A DNA stretch of 64,000 bases, taken from NCBI GenBank assembly GCA_032622095.1, contig CP136063.1, forward strand, positions 31,250,987 through 31,314,986, given 5' to 3'. The stretch comes from Siphonodentalium dalli (lineage: Eukaryota > Mollusca > Scaphopoda > Gadilida > Siphonodentaliidae). Shown piece after piece: positions 11,825 to 24,909 of this stretch. The stretch's first letter is position 1, and every line of letters starts with the position of its first letter. A program made the translations under genes and the position numbers. The notes under the pieces were generated by a model that had not been told where the DNA came from, did not search any database, and saw nothing but the letters and a program-made list of their open reading frames with translations.

Positions 11825-14800
11825 CCATACTTGGGACGACGTCGAAAGAACCCCTGCTCGTATCAGCTACCTGATATAATAGTCTGGTCGATAAACTAAA
11901 AGTTAGGGTCAACCTAGAAAAAAGTTGGACTAAGTTGGTTTCTATTCCATTTTGAAGAGGAATATATCCTCTATAACATATCCAAAATCCGCTAAAATCC
12001 GCTTTGAGCATTTTTTGTAATACAAGATGGCGTCCATGAGGGCAGTTGCTATAGAAAAATCCTGAATTTCAATGGTAGGTGCGCCAACAAATACCAAATT
12101 AGTAATAAAATAAAATTCAAAACAATCCTTAGTCGTAAACCATATCGGTAGAATGTCTGTCCAAAATGGCCGCCAAAATGGACAAAATTGAATGAAATTT
12201 AAAATTTGCGGGAAATTGAATAGCTGGTTATACAAGAACGAACAGGCCGTCGAATTATACGAGGAAGAATGGTTTCAGAATATAAGGGGAGATATTAATA
12301 ATAGTATGTAAGAATTCTTTCTAATGTATCTCGCGAGAGAGCAACATAAAGCCAGGTCTCATACAACGATTGAGTGTGGACCTTTTGGGGCGCTAAGAAA
12401 TAAGAGAATAACGCAGTTTTATCTGTACTGTTTATCTTGAATCGTGTAATATATGTGTATTAAAACAGTTAAATGTGATCTAATAAGGATGTATTCATTG
12501 TGTAACCTTTTCTAGAAGCAGAAATATATGTAATGAAAACAGTCTCACGAATGTGACCGATAATCATTTATTTTTGAATCTACAACACACAGTCTGTAAA
12601 AATTCACTATTATAGAACAGTGTGAAAGCTATTCATATGGTACTAGGTAAAATGTGTAGAACCTATTGTCCGTGTCTTAAAATAGTAGTCAAAGTTGCCT
12701 CCGGTCAAGTGATTAAACACGAATATTTCACTTTTATCATAAAAATACATGGTGGTATACCATGAACGCAATTTATCAAAATACAAAGGATTACAATAGA
12801 CTATCTTCAATAAATTCTCAATAACCCAATTTGCCTATATAGTCCAGACGCCAGGAATTTGTTTTTAGATTCTGTTCAACCGGCCACCAAGAAAATTTCC
12901 GCCTATTGCATGTTGTGTGGAACTACATTGCGGTTCAAGTAAGGGTGGATGTAATTTCTGAAAGTGTTGCAAAATTTTTTTATTCATGGTTTTTGATTGA
13001 ATAAAGCTTAAAATAACCATAAACTGATATTTCAAACTACAGATGACACTTTATGTCATATTGGCATTATTTCCTTTAAAATGTTAGGAATAGAGATATT
13101 ATTTCACATCGCCACATATAAATACTATTTTCGAAAACAAATTATTTAAGTGCGTTTTTTTTGGGCAAATATTTGCTTTCGTTTCAATTTATTTCTGAAA
13201 CTGATAGCACACAGCTTGTAATTTCCCTAGTTAAATCCGAATGTTAAAGAGTAATAATTTTCTACGACAAGCTGGGAAGTCAAATTGCGAGAAAAAAAAC
13301 TCCGGATAATGCCTTGAATGACTATTTTTTGTAAAAAATATAAACCTCCCCCCTAAAATTAGAAAATTGTCATTTTTGGAAATTTTGATCATAAGACGCT
13401 TGTTATGTAATATCACAATGGAAATACACCAGTACCCGATCTTACCGTTGTCACAATGTCAACCGAGGGTCAAATTAGTACCGAGTTGTAGTTTTAAGCT
13501 AAACCTAGTGATTGCATATAAATATTCAAGACGGCCTCCATCATTCAATAAGTGAAATCAGACCATACGGATGTGATCATATTATATTTAGTTGCAGGAC
13601 ATAAAGCTCAAGTTTGAACAACTTCTGAATGTCTAAAAGTTCATACAGCAACTGAAAAAGTTAACTGCCATAGTTTTGTAAGGTGATATAATCCTGAGTT
13701 GTAAGAATTTACATTCACAACAAGCACTGAAATGGCAATATAATCATTTTGTTTTTTGTGAAAAATTTAATTTTTCGCCACTAAGTAAAACAACATGTGC
13801 AAATAGTAATTGGTAAGAAATAAAACTAGTTGGGTATGCTATAAACTTTTCTCATCGCTCACTTGTCAGTCACTCGTACAGTTATTGTCACACAGTTATT
13901 GATCGCAGCCACATGCATCGGTGCATTGAACATCCTCTTTCCTACAACGGCAACGTCATGAACTGCAATCGGACTTGCATATGGTGAGTTCGAGAACGGC
14001 AGTCGGAGCTGGAGGGAGTGACATCATTTCCGGAACAAGGTGCCCATTATAATTATTAAGTATCCAGAAATTTGGGTCGTGGTAATGGCAGCAACAACAT
14101 TGGGAAAAGAGCATGAGTCCATATATACGTTCGATAGTTAACGCGTTTTGGGTGCGAATTGAATGAGTCCATGGTCGGTGGCAGTTTGTCCCTTCTCACG
14201 TTCTTCGTAGCGCAAGTCATCCAGGGATGTCGAATCACGGTTGGAATAAACCAAAGAAACAAGAGACACAAATGTTTCCCTCATATGGTTCGGAATGCGA
14301 GTCGGGTCCTCCCCCATCTGCGTAAACGCCGGGATCAGTTCTGGGTGATCTTTCAATGTTCTGAACCATTTCAATTTCCTAATAGAACTGAATGCGTTTG
14401 TCGAATAGCATCCGCTCAATTCATGAACTGTTGGAATAATCAGCGACATGTCCTTGCCCACAACCTTTGCACAATCATGCACTGGGATATATCGACGTCG
14501 TTTGCCATTACCAGTTAGGAAGAATAACTCGTATACCCAGTAGTACACAAAACATTGGGCACATCGCCAGAACGTCTGAGTCACCACTCCAAACAATGAA
14601 TATTTCAACTTGCAGTTCACTTGCTGCATGCCCCATGTACGAACATTCTTGAGTCAAGTTTCTTCGCGGTCGGACTCAAGATACAGAGACCAACCGCAAC
14701 CATCCTTTGATAAAAAACATTACTTTCTTTGAATCTGGAAATCCTCCCACAAGAAACACTTGCTGGCCATGCGGCAATAACAATGGTATCTTTAGGGACC

Positions 14801-14975
14801 AATTATTGGATAACAAGTTGACCATGTTTATTTTGTGAAGTTCTGTTCGAGTCATGCATTCCACTCATTTCCAAAGTTTGCAACGCAACTGAGGATTTTG
14901 AATGGGGCGTGATATAGAACCGGTCTAGAGCTGCAGACTGGCAACACAAATCCCGATATTTACCACAGTCCATAT

Positions 14976-17900
14976 TAGTCTGGTCGATAAAAGGTTTGAC
15001 CTAGAAAAAATTTGGACTAAGTTAGTTTGTATATCATTTTGAAGAGGAATATATCCTCCTTAACATATCCAAAATCCGCTAAAATCCGCTTTGAGCATTT
15101 TTTGTAATTCAAGATGGCGTCCAAGATGGCTGCCATTTTCATATAAGTCAGCTTGATGCAATTATAGTGAGAACATCTTGTCATATATATACACATGTAT
15201 ACATTTTTGTGACGCTAAGACATAACGCCACCTTTATGTGCCAAAATTGGAACTCCCCGTCCAAGATGGCCGCTAAAATGGCGACCGGAAGTGGATTTTT
15301 TACGTTTTTTTAATAATATCTTTAAGATAAGTGTCCGTGGTTTGGAACTGGTTGAGAATTTTGGCTTTATTTTGCATATAGCATGTTAACTGACAATTGG
15401 AGCAATGAAATATGCTGTTCGTGAGGTCCACACCCCTTCCGATCACTCAAAAAATCGATTTTACAAAACGCGGTATAACATTTCACAAAAGATCCCAAAG
15501 ATTCTAATCATATTTCATAAAGAAGTGGGAAGAGCTGTGCAATGTAACTGATCCATTCTATATCTTATTGATATTCGAATTCAAAGGTACCAACATTGTC
15601 ACTTTGGCTCAAAATGGCTGCCAATATGGCCACCAAAATATGGAAAATGGTAATTATTATCCCAGCGTGCCACGCAACCGCTTACAAGTTAGGGTGATGC
15701 ACACAGTTGACTAGTATGTCTTATATAGCTTGAGTACTAACATTTCTGATGCACCTTTGGTATTTTGTTACTATTTTAACCACTGAAATTACCAGAATTA
15801 TTCGAAATTTTCTGTCACAATCCTGATATCAAAATCGGCAAAAAATCGCTGTTCAGGTTTGAGCCATATTTTGAAAGTAAAATGGAAATATGTTTGGTAT
15901 CAAAGATGTTTATTGTTTTGATATGTGTTACATGTGTCACACTGAGTTATTTTAGACAAAATTACTCAAGATGGCTTCCAAAATGGCAACCAAGTTTGGT
16001 AAGCATTATTATATACATAAACATATGTGTATATACGTGGTGTATATGTATACATAATCAATTGTGACTCACGTGCTACTTAATCAACTAAATGTTCTAT
16101 TCTGATTGTCCCGGTACCCTACGAGTCATGACAAATTCATTTTGATGAATGCAATATGGATTTTGCCTAAAGCTTCCTTGTTTTTGAACGGAAATGGGCA
16201 GAACGTTGAAACCGAACTGAGATGGATCATATTAAGTGGCTATTCTGGTCCATTAGCATCAACATTGATCAACTTAATACAGTGTGTATGTCTGTTGATT
16301 GTCTGGTCATAGGCGATTTGAGTAGGTATACATGGAACTATTGTATTCACGAATGGTGTGAATAGTTATGCAATGTGTGACTATATGGTCATGGATGGGA
16401 TGTCCATAGTGAGATGTATATGTATATAAGGAGTAGCTGTATGCTGATGAACATGTTTACAATGAGTGGCTGTCTGGTCATTGAAGTGGTGTATGGTCAC
16501 AACGAGAGCAGCTACACTGTCCTGTATGTATACATGGAGTGATTGTGTGGTCAGTGGTGGGCTGTACATATGTACATTGGGTGGATGTATTGTCATGGGC
16601 GGGTGTATATGTATACACATGTTGGATGTATGGTAATGGATGGGTGTATGTATAAATAGGGTGTGGTTGTGTGGTTATGGGCAATGTGTATATGTGTACA
16701 TGGAATGACTGTACGGTCATTGTTGAAGTGTATATGCATACCTGGAGTACACTTTGATGGCCATTGGCGGCTAGTGTATATAGAGAGCAACCTCATGGTG
16801 ATGGATGGGATGTATATGTTAATATGTACTATTGTATTGTCTTTGGTGGTGTGTACAAGCATGCAGTAACTAGCTGAATACTCGTGGAGAGGGTGTATAT
16901 GTATACAGCGAGTGGCTGAATTGTCACGATTGAGCTGTATATGCAAGTCTGAAGTGTACGAATGGCCGTGTGTGCGGGGTATTGGTATATCTAGAAGGGT
17001 TGTATGGCCATTGGTGAGGTATATATACACACCTGGAGTGACGCTGTGTCATGGGTGAGGTGTATATGTATAGCATGAGTGACTACATGGCCATGGCACG
17101 GACAATGTGTATATATGTATATGGGGATTGACAGTATGACAAAATTAATGGTGGGGTGAATTGATATACAAGGAGTGACTATGATCACGAATGTGGTTTA
17201 TGCGTATACAGCGAGAAGCTGAAATGTCATGGGTCAGGTGTATATGCAAGTCTGGAGTGTATGAATGGCCGTATGCGCGGTACGAGACATTGATATATCT
17301 AGAAGGGCTGTAAGGCCACTTTTGTGAGGTTATATGTATATACCTAGAGTGACTCTATGGTTTTGGGTTGGGTGTATATGTATATCTTGAGTGGCTATAT
17401 GGCCATGGGTGTCGCAAATATGTATATATACAGGGAGTGAGACTGTATGACCACTGGTGAGGCAAATAGATATACAAGAAGTAATATATAACAATGGATG
17501 TAGCGAACAGGTATGGAGTGACTGTATGGTCATCGGTGAGGTGTATATGTATATATTTAGTGGCTGTATAGCTATGCATGTGGCAAATACATATACATGG
17601 AGTGACTGTATGGCCTATGGTTAGGCGAATAGGTATACAAGAGGTTACTTTGTGTTCATGTATGTAGTTGATATGTATACAGGTCATGTGATGTGTGGGA
17701 GTATACCTGGTGTGTCTGCAATGTTATTCACGGCTATATGACCATGCGTTGGTGTATGGGTAAACCCAATTGTGGCTGTATGGTAATGGGTGAGGTGTAT
17801 GTCCATACAGCGAGTGGCACATGGCCATTTACGTGGTATTCATGTGTGTATATATGGAGTGACTGCATGCTCATGTGTGATTTGTACTGGTGCACCTTTG

Positions 17901-19320
17901 TGTGACTATCACTTTCCACAATAACTCAAGGATATGTTAATCGATAGAGGTAATATCAGAGTGTTCTCCACATTAATTGCGTTTTATATGCAATGTGAAG
18001 AAAACGGTTTTCCTGACAATAGTTTATAAGTTAATCAATTTTGATGCTAATGGGCCAGAGTAGCCACACAATATGATACCTGTCAGTTCAGGTTCAACGT
18101 TCCGTCCGTTTCCGTAAAAAACATGGACATAATCCCAAAAGAGGTGTTCGTCAAAATTCATACTGCATCCCTTAAAATTAATTTGTCGTGCCCCATAAGG
18201 TTTTGGGACAACCATAATATAAGATTAAGTTGTCCATTGATTAAGTAGCATGTTTAATAACCAAGTGAGTCACAATTTGCTACCATTTCGGAACAGCCTA
18301 GAATAATGTTCGGAATATAAACTTTTTACTAAATTTGGTTGCCATTTTGCATGTAATCTTGAGTAATATTGTCTAAAACACCACACTATGTCATATTTAA
18401 GGCATATCAAAATAAAAAGAACCTTTGATACTAAAGGTAGTGATTTTTTGCCGAGTTTGATGTTGTTTGTGATAGAAAAATCCCATAATTCTGGTGATTT
18501 CAGAATGGTAAATAGTAAAAATTAATCAAGGTGCATAAGAAATGTTGGTATTCAATGTATATAATACGGAATAGTCATTTGTGTACATCACCATAACTTG
18601 TAAGCGGTTGCATGGCACGTTGGGATAATAATTAACATTTTTCCATATTTTGGTGGCCATTTTGACAGCCATTTTGAGCCAAAGTGACAATTTTGGTACC
18701 ATTGAGTTCGAATATCAATAAGATATAGAATGGATCACTTACATTGCACAGTTCTTCCCACTTCTTGTTGAAATGTGACCAGAATCACAAAGGGGATCTT
18801 TTGTAAAATGTTATACCGCGTTTTGTAAAATCGAATTTTTGAGTGATCGGAAGGGTGTGGACCCCCACGAACAGCATATTTCATTGCTCCAATGGTCAGT
18901 TAACATGATATATACAAAATAAAGTCACAATTCTCAACCAGTTCAAGACCTCAGAAACTTATCTTAAAAGTATTAGTAAAAACGTATTAATTCCACTTCC
19001 GGTCGCCATTTTGGCGGCCATCTTAGACGGGAAGTTTCAATTTTGGCACATAAAGATGGCGTTATGTCATAGCTTCACAAAAATGTATACAAGTGTATAC
19101 ATATGACAAGATGTTCTCACTATAATTGCATCGAGCTGACTTATTGGAAATGGCAGCCATCTTGGACGCCATCTTGAATTACAAAAATTGCTCATAGCGG
19201 ATTTTAGCGGATTTTGGATATGTTATAGAGGAGAGCTTCCTCTCCAAAATGATATAAAAACCAACTTAGTCCAAATTTTTTCTAGGTTGACCCTAAAATT
19301 TGAGTTTATCGACCAGACTA
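14976..19320. mobile_element. Complete 4.3-kb foldback transposon with ~1.3-kb inverted arms
   Basis: The left terminus TAGTCTGGTCGATAAA begins at 14976. The right end, TTTATCGACCAGACTA, stops at 19320. Arms of about 1.3 kb (14976-16290 and 18025-19320) are mirror copies through features such as AAGATGGCGTCCAAGATGGC and GACCGGAAGTGG. The element is flanked by TAT on both sides (14973-14975 and 19321-19323). The empty site is visible in copy 3 at 30040-30060 (CAGTCCATATTTATGG), which confirms the exact boundaries and a 3-bp target duplication. No transposase gene lies inside: the arms have only short frames and the core is minisatellite. Arms this long with a repeat core are the layout of Foldback-type elements. 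The start TAGTC and the 3-bp duplication resemble the TAGTCC-family host element. Confidence 0.85.
16320..17930. repeat. Degenerate minisatellite core of the foldback element
   Basis: A phrase like GAGTGACTGTATGGTCATGG followed by GGTGTATATGTATACA recurs about every 40-60 bp, with much divergence, across the whole interval between the arms. Open frames here (up to 145 codons on the minus strand, His/Thr/Ile-rich) follow from the repeat and are not genes. Confidence 0.8.
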
Positions 19321-21255
19321 TATTGATGGATTGTTTTATGGCCATAACATGCCAAACTTCAGAGAAAGGCTGACATGTGTCTTTCGGAAAAACGACAAAT
19401 GCTATATGCAGTTTCTTCTCGAACATTAGTCTCGACGCCGCTACATTGGCCCCACAGGGAGTAGTTTACATGTTTACACATGAAATCCAGAGGAATCATT
19501 TCTGCTGGTGTCCCAATTTCATGCAACACATTATCATGGTCAATTAGATGCGGCGGTTCAATGTGTTCTTCGTTGCAACTAAGCCAGTCTAAAACGACTT
19601 CCACCTCAACTGTCCAAATGTTTTGTTCATCAGCTTATGCAAACGAACTCCACGGTTATACGACTTTCCGCATACAATCCGGTTTACATTGGCGCCACCA
19701 TGCACCCAGCTTCTATAACAATGTCTTCGAAGCCACTTCATAGCTCTGTACATCCCTACCATCGTCGTTATCAAATTCATCAGGGTTCCTCCATTCAATC
19801 ATATGAGCCTTGCAGTATGTTGCTTCGTCGTATGCTACATAAGACCAATTATGTCCTAGAGTCCTGAACAAATTCTGGAATCGTTTCGTCGTTGTATATA
19901 CTGTTTCAAAATCAGTCGCTGAACCAGGAACCATCGGACAACATCCAATGTTAGTCTTCGTCACATTGATTCGATTAGTGACACTAGCATGATATACACT
20001 CCAGCCAGGAACATATCCCGATTTACCTCTCTCAAAATGTACATCGAATAACTTAGTCGGTATTGTGTAAGAGAACATAGCTTTTGTCTCATGTATGCAT
20101 GTTCTTTGGAACACACGTTGAACCAACGGATGCGCATTTTCCAGTTAGATGCACTGGGCCCGGTTGCTTCCCTCTGAGATTAGGACGCACACGAATAGTA
20201 TTATCAAATGAAATATGGGTTTCTGGTTGGCGTTCATCCTTCTTTGGAATCACACCGAAGCAAACCTACTGAGATCAGCTGCCTGATATAACACCATATT
20301 CACCACGTCGTGGTTATATCCACCTACAGATGCTGTCGCTGCCCCATATGTCATATTGGTTGGCACTGTCAATCCGTCTCTCTCAATTTGTTCAAAACAT
20401 GTGTAGTACTGGACGATAACTGCAGTTCCTTGAGCATAGCCCTGGTGTTTGATGCGACATTGATGGCATTCTGTATATTAAGGGATTTACTGATCGCGAG
20501 TTCAGGTTTAGTCCGTGATTTATCAATAAAACACACTTTATCAGAGTAATTCAGTTCAATCTTTTCCTTCAGTTTCTGTGTAGTGTAGACCTTGCTACAC
20601 TTCGGTTTGCCTATTTGTCATAATATGTCCAGGAACTTTGATAGTAGATGACCCATATCATATGTGACACCTTTTTCAAAGTCCGGGAGAATACACCCAT
20701 CAAATGTTCGAGTGCAACACCGTGTGGGGTAATCGTGTTACTGGAGGTGGTGGTCTCCAGCAGATATTTACTATGACACAACCTGTGATGTCTTGCATCA
20801 AGTGCTATCAACTTCGAAAAGTCAAACCCAACACGCCGTTGCATCATGTCATCCTCCTTTTCCTTCGCACATCGTTCGGTAGTTTCGCAAGATGTAAATG
20901 TACTGACCCGAACTAATGTCTTTACTCCCAAGTGAGACAACTTTGAGCATATAAGACATCTAGTTTTGAAGTCGAAATATTCTCTTGTAACTTGTGGATT
21001 TGTCTGATCAACAGTCGTGGATGTGGGCTGTTTGACTAATCTGAGATCCGAAGAACTTGTGAAACTGGAGATTGGAGAAACAACTCTTATGCAAACTTAT
21101 GTTGAGATCTTTAAGGTCAATTCCATATTCTTCATATGATGATCGACGAACACCCAGAGCAACTGAAAACGATTCCAAACAAGAATCGGAAGCTTTTCAC
21201 AGATTCTCGTCTTTTAATTTCTGACATACTAAACACCGTTTGAAATTCAACGAAA

Positions 21256-21544
21256 GCCTATTCAACGCTTGGGGTCTTCCGTTTTATGGAATATGTTCGC
21301 AAATTAGTCGTTTATATTTCATGTTATATATGCAACTCTGTGTCTGCAAGTGAGGTTATGTTGAAGGTTTTCGAAAAAAACCGTGGCCTTGTGTATATTC
21401 ACTTTTGTTCAGAAGGATAGATAGATATATCACACCCGTGTAGACTAACTTGTGTAGATTTTCTTTTGTTCTGACGAAAGAATATATTTATATGCAGGTA
21501 ACTCTTGTAGACGATGCACGACTGCTCACACGCGCAAATGTTTA
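21256..21544. other. Spacer between transposon copy 2 and ZNF array
   Basis: No gene seen. Transposon homology ends at about 21255 (AACGAAAGCC then unique sequence), and finger homology starts at about 21545. Confidence 0.5.
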
Positions 21545-22865
21545 CTGGCACATATCACATTGATACGGCTGATCTCATGTGTGGATAACCATATGTCTCG
21601 TCAGAGAAATGATTGCTGTGAATGATTTCTCGTACATATCACATTGATACGAGCGATACCCCGTGTTGACCCTCTTGTGTGTAGTCAGGTGACTTGAGTT
21701 AGTAAATGATTTATCGTACACATCACATTCATACAGGCGATCCCCATGCAGTATGCATTCTCTTATATTTCGTCAGGTGACTCGACTGAGTGAATGATTG
21801 ATCGCACAAATCACATTGCTATGGGCGATCCCCAGTGTGGATCATCTTAAATATGGCCAAGTTACTCGACTCAGTATATGATCTATCGCACACATCACAC
21901 TGATATGGGCGATCCTCCGTGTGTGTGAATCCTCCTATGTCTCGCCAGGCCACACAACTGAGAAAATAATTTCTCGCACACATCACATTGATGCGGGCGA
22001 TCCCCCGTGTGAATCATCTTATGTCATGTCAGGTGACTCGATCCATTAAATGATTTCTCGCACACATTGCATTGATACGGGCGATCCCCGGTATGGATCC
22101 TCTTGTGTTCCGTCAGGTTACTCGAGCCAGTAAATGATTTATCGCATATATCACATTGATATGGGCGATCCTCGGTGTGAATCCTCCGATGTCTCGTCAA
22201 GGAATCCGACTGAGTAAATTATTTAACGCATACATCACATTGATACGGGCAATCCCCGGTATGGATCCTCTTGTGTTCAGTCGGGTCCGCGAGCGAGTAA
22301 ATGATTTATCGCACACATCACATTGATACGGGCTATCCCACCGTGTGGGTCCTCTTATGTTTCGTCAGGTCACCCGACTGAGTAAATGATTTACCACACG
22401 CATCACATTTATACGGACGATCTCCGGTGTGGATCTTCTTATGGGTCGTCAGGCTAAACAGCCGAGTATATGATTTCTCGCACAAATCACATTGATACGG
22501 GCGATCCCCAGTGTGGATCTTCATAAGTGAAGCCAAATGACCCGAGTGAGTAAATGCTTTCTCACACACATCACATTGATACGGGCGAATACCCGCGTGG
22601 GTCATCTTATGTGAAGTCAGGTTACCCAACACAGCAACTGATTTATCGCACACATCACACTGATACGGACGATCTTCGGTATGAATCATCTTATGTCTCG
22701 TCAGGTGACTGGACTCAGTAAATGATTTCTCGCACACACCACATTGATGGGGGCGATCTCCGGTATGGACCCTCTTATGTCTCGTCAGGTGACTCGACTA
22801 AGTAAATGATTTTTCGCACATATCGCATTGATGCGGGCGGTCACCCGCGTGGATCCTCTTATGTA
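21545..22865 (-). pseudogene. Large decayed C2H2 zinc-finger array
   Basis: About fifteen fingers on the minus strand with the [16 protein letters not shown] pattern. Only 22737-22333 is open (134 codons, about 4.5 fingers: SSHLTRHKMIH, LGNLTSHKMTH, SGHLASLMKIH, RLFSLTTHKKIH, SGDLTKHKRTH). The third finger has lost its first zinc-binding His (SLMKIH). On both sides, in-frame stops and indels break the array; several fingers read as T* before LSSHL-type helices. No start or leader is identifiable. It ends upstream at about 22865, where a dispersed repeat begins. It was probably a ZNF gene of 15 or more fingers. Confidence 0.75.
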
Positions 22866-22867
22866 AT

Positions 22868-22995
22868 TTGGACCCCACGAATAAAAGTACTTTTACAGCT
22901 GTGAATGGCTTTAAATTCGTTGGTATAAATTTTCGTGGTTCAGCCATTTATGACTTTTTCGTGGGTTCGTAAATTCGTGGTTCCGCCGGTGCTAA
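22868..22995. repeat. Dispersed TTCGTGG-rich repeat, copy 1
   Basis: CCCCACGAATAAAAGTACTT through TTTTCGTGGTTCAGCCATTT is present here and again at 23542-23625 almost unchanged. The element is rich in short inverted TTCGTGG/CCACGAA motifs, suggesting a small non-autonomous transposon. Confidence 0.7.
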
Positions 22996-23464
22996 ACGTC
23001 ACCTCCAAATCACCAATAACAACAATCAGATCGAACTGATAGAAGTGTAGACACCTCGACGAGCCGTAGGTAATTGCGCATCCGCACCGCAGGCGTAATT
23101 AGCACGTCCCGTGTATAAGCTTTTGTTGCCGGCTATCGAGAATATTAACGACGGGATTGTATTACTTAACTTAAGCATACACAAGCTAGATGAAAGTACA
23201 CGCTTAATTCTCAACACAATCAGTGTGAGACTGGGGATTATTTACCGAAGCCAACATCGATCTATTAGTCTGCATCATATGAAATACAACCCCAAATGGT
23301 CAACTGCATAATGCAAATATGTCTCTCAAAGCTGGTTACAAGGTGGTAAGATTGATTTTCGTCCTCCTACAACTCCTTGGTTTACCTGATCCGAACCATG
23401 GTTCGGATCATGTTACTGCTCTACTTATGCAAGTAGCTAACGATTATGTTGACAACAAACTCGG
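22996..23464. other. No recognisable gene
   Basis: Sequence between the two TTCGTGG repeats. It contains a short palindrome (CCGAACCATGGTTCGG at about 23391-23406) and no supportable coding region. Confidence 0.5.
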
Positions 23465-23632
23465 CTCCAATTCCTGTCAAAAATCTTTTCGTGGGGTTTT
23501 TAATTTCGTGGTTAGCAGCAACCACGAAAACCACGAAAATTGGACCCCCACGAATAAAAGTACTTTTACAGCTGTGAATGGCTTTAAATTCGTTGGTATC
23601 AATTTTCGTGGTTCAGCCATTTATCACATTTC
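23465..23632. repeat. Dispersed TTCGTGG-rich repeat, copy 2
   Basis: It matches 22868-22955 for about 85 bp and carries an additional hairpin, GTGGTTAGCAGCAACCAC, near 23510. The two copies flank ~470 bp and could represent the ends of one larger element in direct orientation. Confidence 0.65.
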
Positions 23633-23715
23633 CCAATCAATCTTGTTGTCTTCAAGATTGTGTTGTGATATCCCTCCCTGCATGAGGCACACCCAAACCA
23701 TACGCCGTAGGTCGT

Positions 23716-24195
23716 AGTCATCATCATCATCATCATCATCATCAGTGCTGTTATCGTCGTAGTCATTATCATCGGTATCATCGTAGTCATTATCATAATC
23801 ATCGAGGTTGTCGGCGTAATCATCATCATCATCATTTCATCATCGATATTGTGTTCGCAGTCATCATTCTCACTGTTCGTTATCATCATTGTTGTTCGTC
23901 GTCATAATCATCGTCGTCGTTGTCATCATCTCCGCTATTGGCAGAGATACGGGCCATAATCTCCGTTATCGCAACATCATCTATATTTTACTTCGACGAC
24001 GACAGCAGTGATGATCATGACACGACTAAGACAGCGATGGCAATGATGACAACGACGACAGCGATGATGACACGACGACGACAGCAATGATGATGACACG
24101 ACGACGACATCAGCTATGTTGATGATGACCTCGACGAAGAGAGCGATTATGATAATGATTACAACGACGATAAAGATGATGGTGACTAAAACAAC
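23716..24195. repeat. TCA/GAC trinucleotide microsatellites
   Basis: Runs of (TCATCA)n from 23716 to about 23930, then imperfect GACGACGATGATGACAC-type repeats from about 23990 to 24190. Coding potential (poly-Met/Thr or poly-Val/Ile) is an artefact. Confidence 0.85.
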
Positions 24196-24361
24196 ATTTA
24201 ACAATGTTTTGGTGGTGAACATCTAATTTTATTTTGTTTTATTTTATTACAATAACTCAGATCCTTTGCGTTCTCTTGATAAAACGCCCAGCGGTATGGC
24301 TGTCGAAATGGTATACATGTGGATCACTTATGAACTAGTGTTTTGTTAACTTGATCCAGTT

Positions 24362-24909
24362 GATATGATGCCGTCATTCAGAACATCTGGCAGAGGAATG
24401 GTTTGGCTGCATGCCCAGCACCTTCCGCCATGCCGTAGTAAATAGACCCAGTTTCTATGATGTCGTCATTCAGAACATCTGACAGAGAAATGGGTTGGTT
24501 GTATACCCAGCGCCATCTACCATGTACTAATTTGACCGCGTGTGCACGATACCGTATGCTAACGTAATTCAGAACATCTGACATAGGGATGTTTGCCTGC
24601 ATGCTCAGCACCGCCCGTAAATTGATCCAGTTTCTATGATGCCGTCATTCAGAACACATGACGAAGGAATGGTTTGGCTGCATGCCATGCAGTAGTAAAT
24701 AGATCTAATTTCTATGATGTCGTCATACAGAACACCTGGTAGAAGAATGGTTTGGTTGTATGCCAAGCACCGTCCGCCATGCAGTAGTAAATTTATCCAG
24801 TCTCTATGATGCCGTCATTCGGAAATCTGACAGAGGAATGGTTTGACAGCATGCCAAGCACCGTCCGCCACGCAGTAGTAAATTTATCCAGTCTCCATGA
24901 TGCCGTCAT
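24362..24909 (-). repeat. About six tandem partial copies of a gene's 3' end
   Basis: Units of about 80-95 bp recur. Each carries (plus strand) GATGCCGTCATTCAGAACAT then CAGAGGAATGGTTTGGCTGC. Read on the minus strand, each encodes a variant of GSIYYGMAEGAGHAAKPFLC-QMF and a stop. This matches the last ~25 residues of the exon at 24910-25112. The array is therefore serial duplication of the end of that exon plus its 3' flank, now mutated. Confidence 0.75.

Larger units (their letters stand above)
8131..13650. repeat. 2.76-kb direct tandem duplication (8131-10891 / 10892-13650)
   Basis: Positions 8131-10891 recur at 10892-13650 with an offset of 2,761 bp, falling to 2,758 through small indels. 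Divergence is very low (scattered single changes). The junction at about 10889-10894 fuses GTTCATACAGC, from inside a transposon TIR, to AGCAATATAG, from inside the transposase gene, sharing only a few bases. So the duplication arose after the transposons had inserted. Each unit holds part of transposase copy 1, a foldback-element end and the left TIR of copy 2. Confidence 0.9.
13905..21250 (-). pseudogene. Transposase gene of copy 2, interrupted and frameshifted
   Basis: From the N-terminal side (21250 down): a Cys-rich region with ARHHRLCHSKYLLET near 20800, MVQRVFQRT to ASKTLL at 20126-19713, and the FGQLRWKSF region at 19590. The foldback element interrupts here. Then come KINMVNLLSNNWSLKIPLL near 14830, SRMFVHGACSK near 14640, FFLTGNGKRRRYIPVHDCAK near 14500, ELSGCYSTNAFSS (with the acidic Asp of GCDST changed to Tyr) near 14410, and the Cys8 motif region near 13910-14000. 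Many frameshifts and stops are present, so it is not functional. Confidence 0.7.
12840..21255 (-). mobile_element. TAGTCC-family transposon, copy 2, split by a nested foldback element
   Basis: The left TIR begins at 12840 (TAGTCCAGACGCCAGGAATT) and runs to about 13800. The minus-strand transposase gene then follows to 14975, is interrupted by the 4,345-bp foldback element, and resumes at 19321. Homology to the complete copy 3 stops at about 21255, within the coding sequence just before the N-terminus, so the right TIR is missing. Sequence is very close to copy 3. Confidence 0.85.

Noticed and set aside
16381..17919. Several 60-145-codon frames in the foldback core
   Set aside because: Low-complexity translations of the minisatellite, with no conserved domain and no start context.
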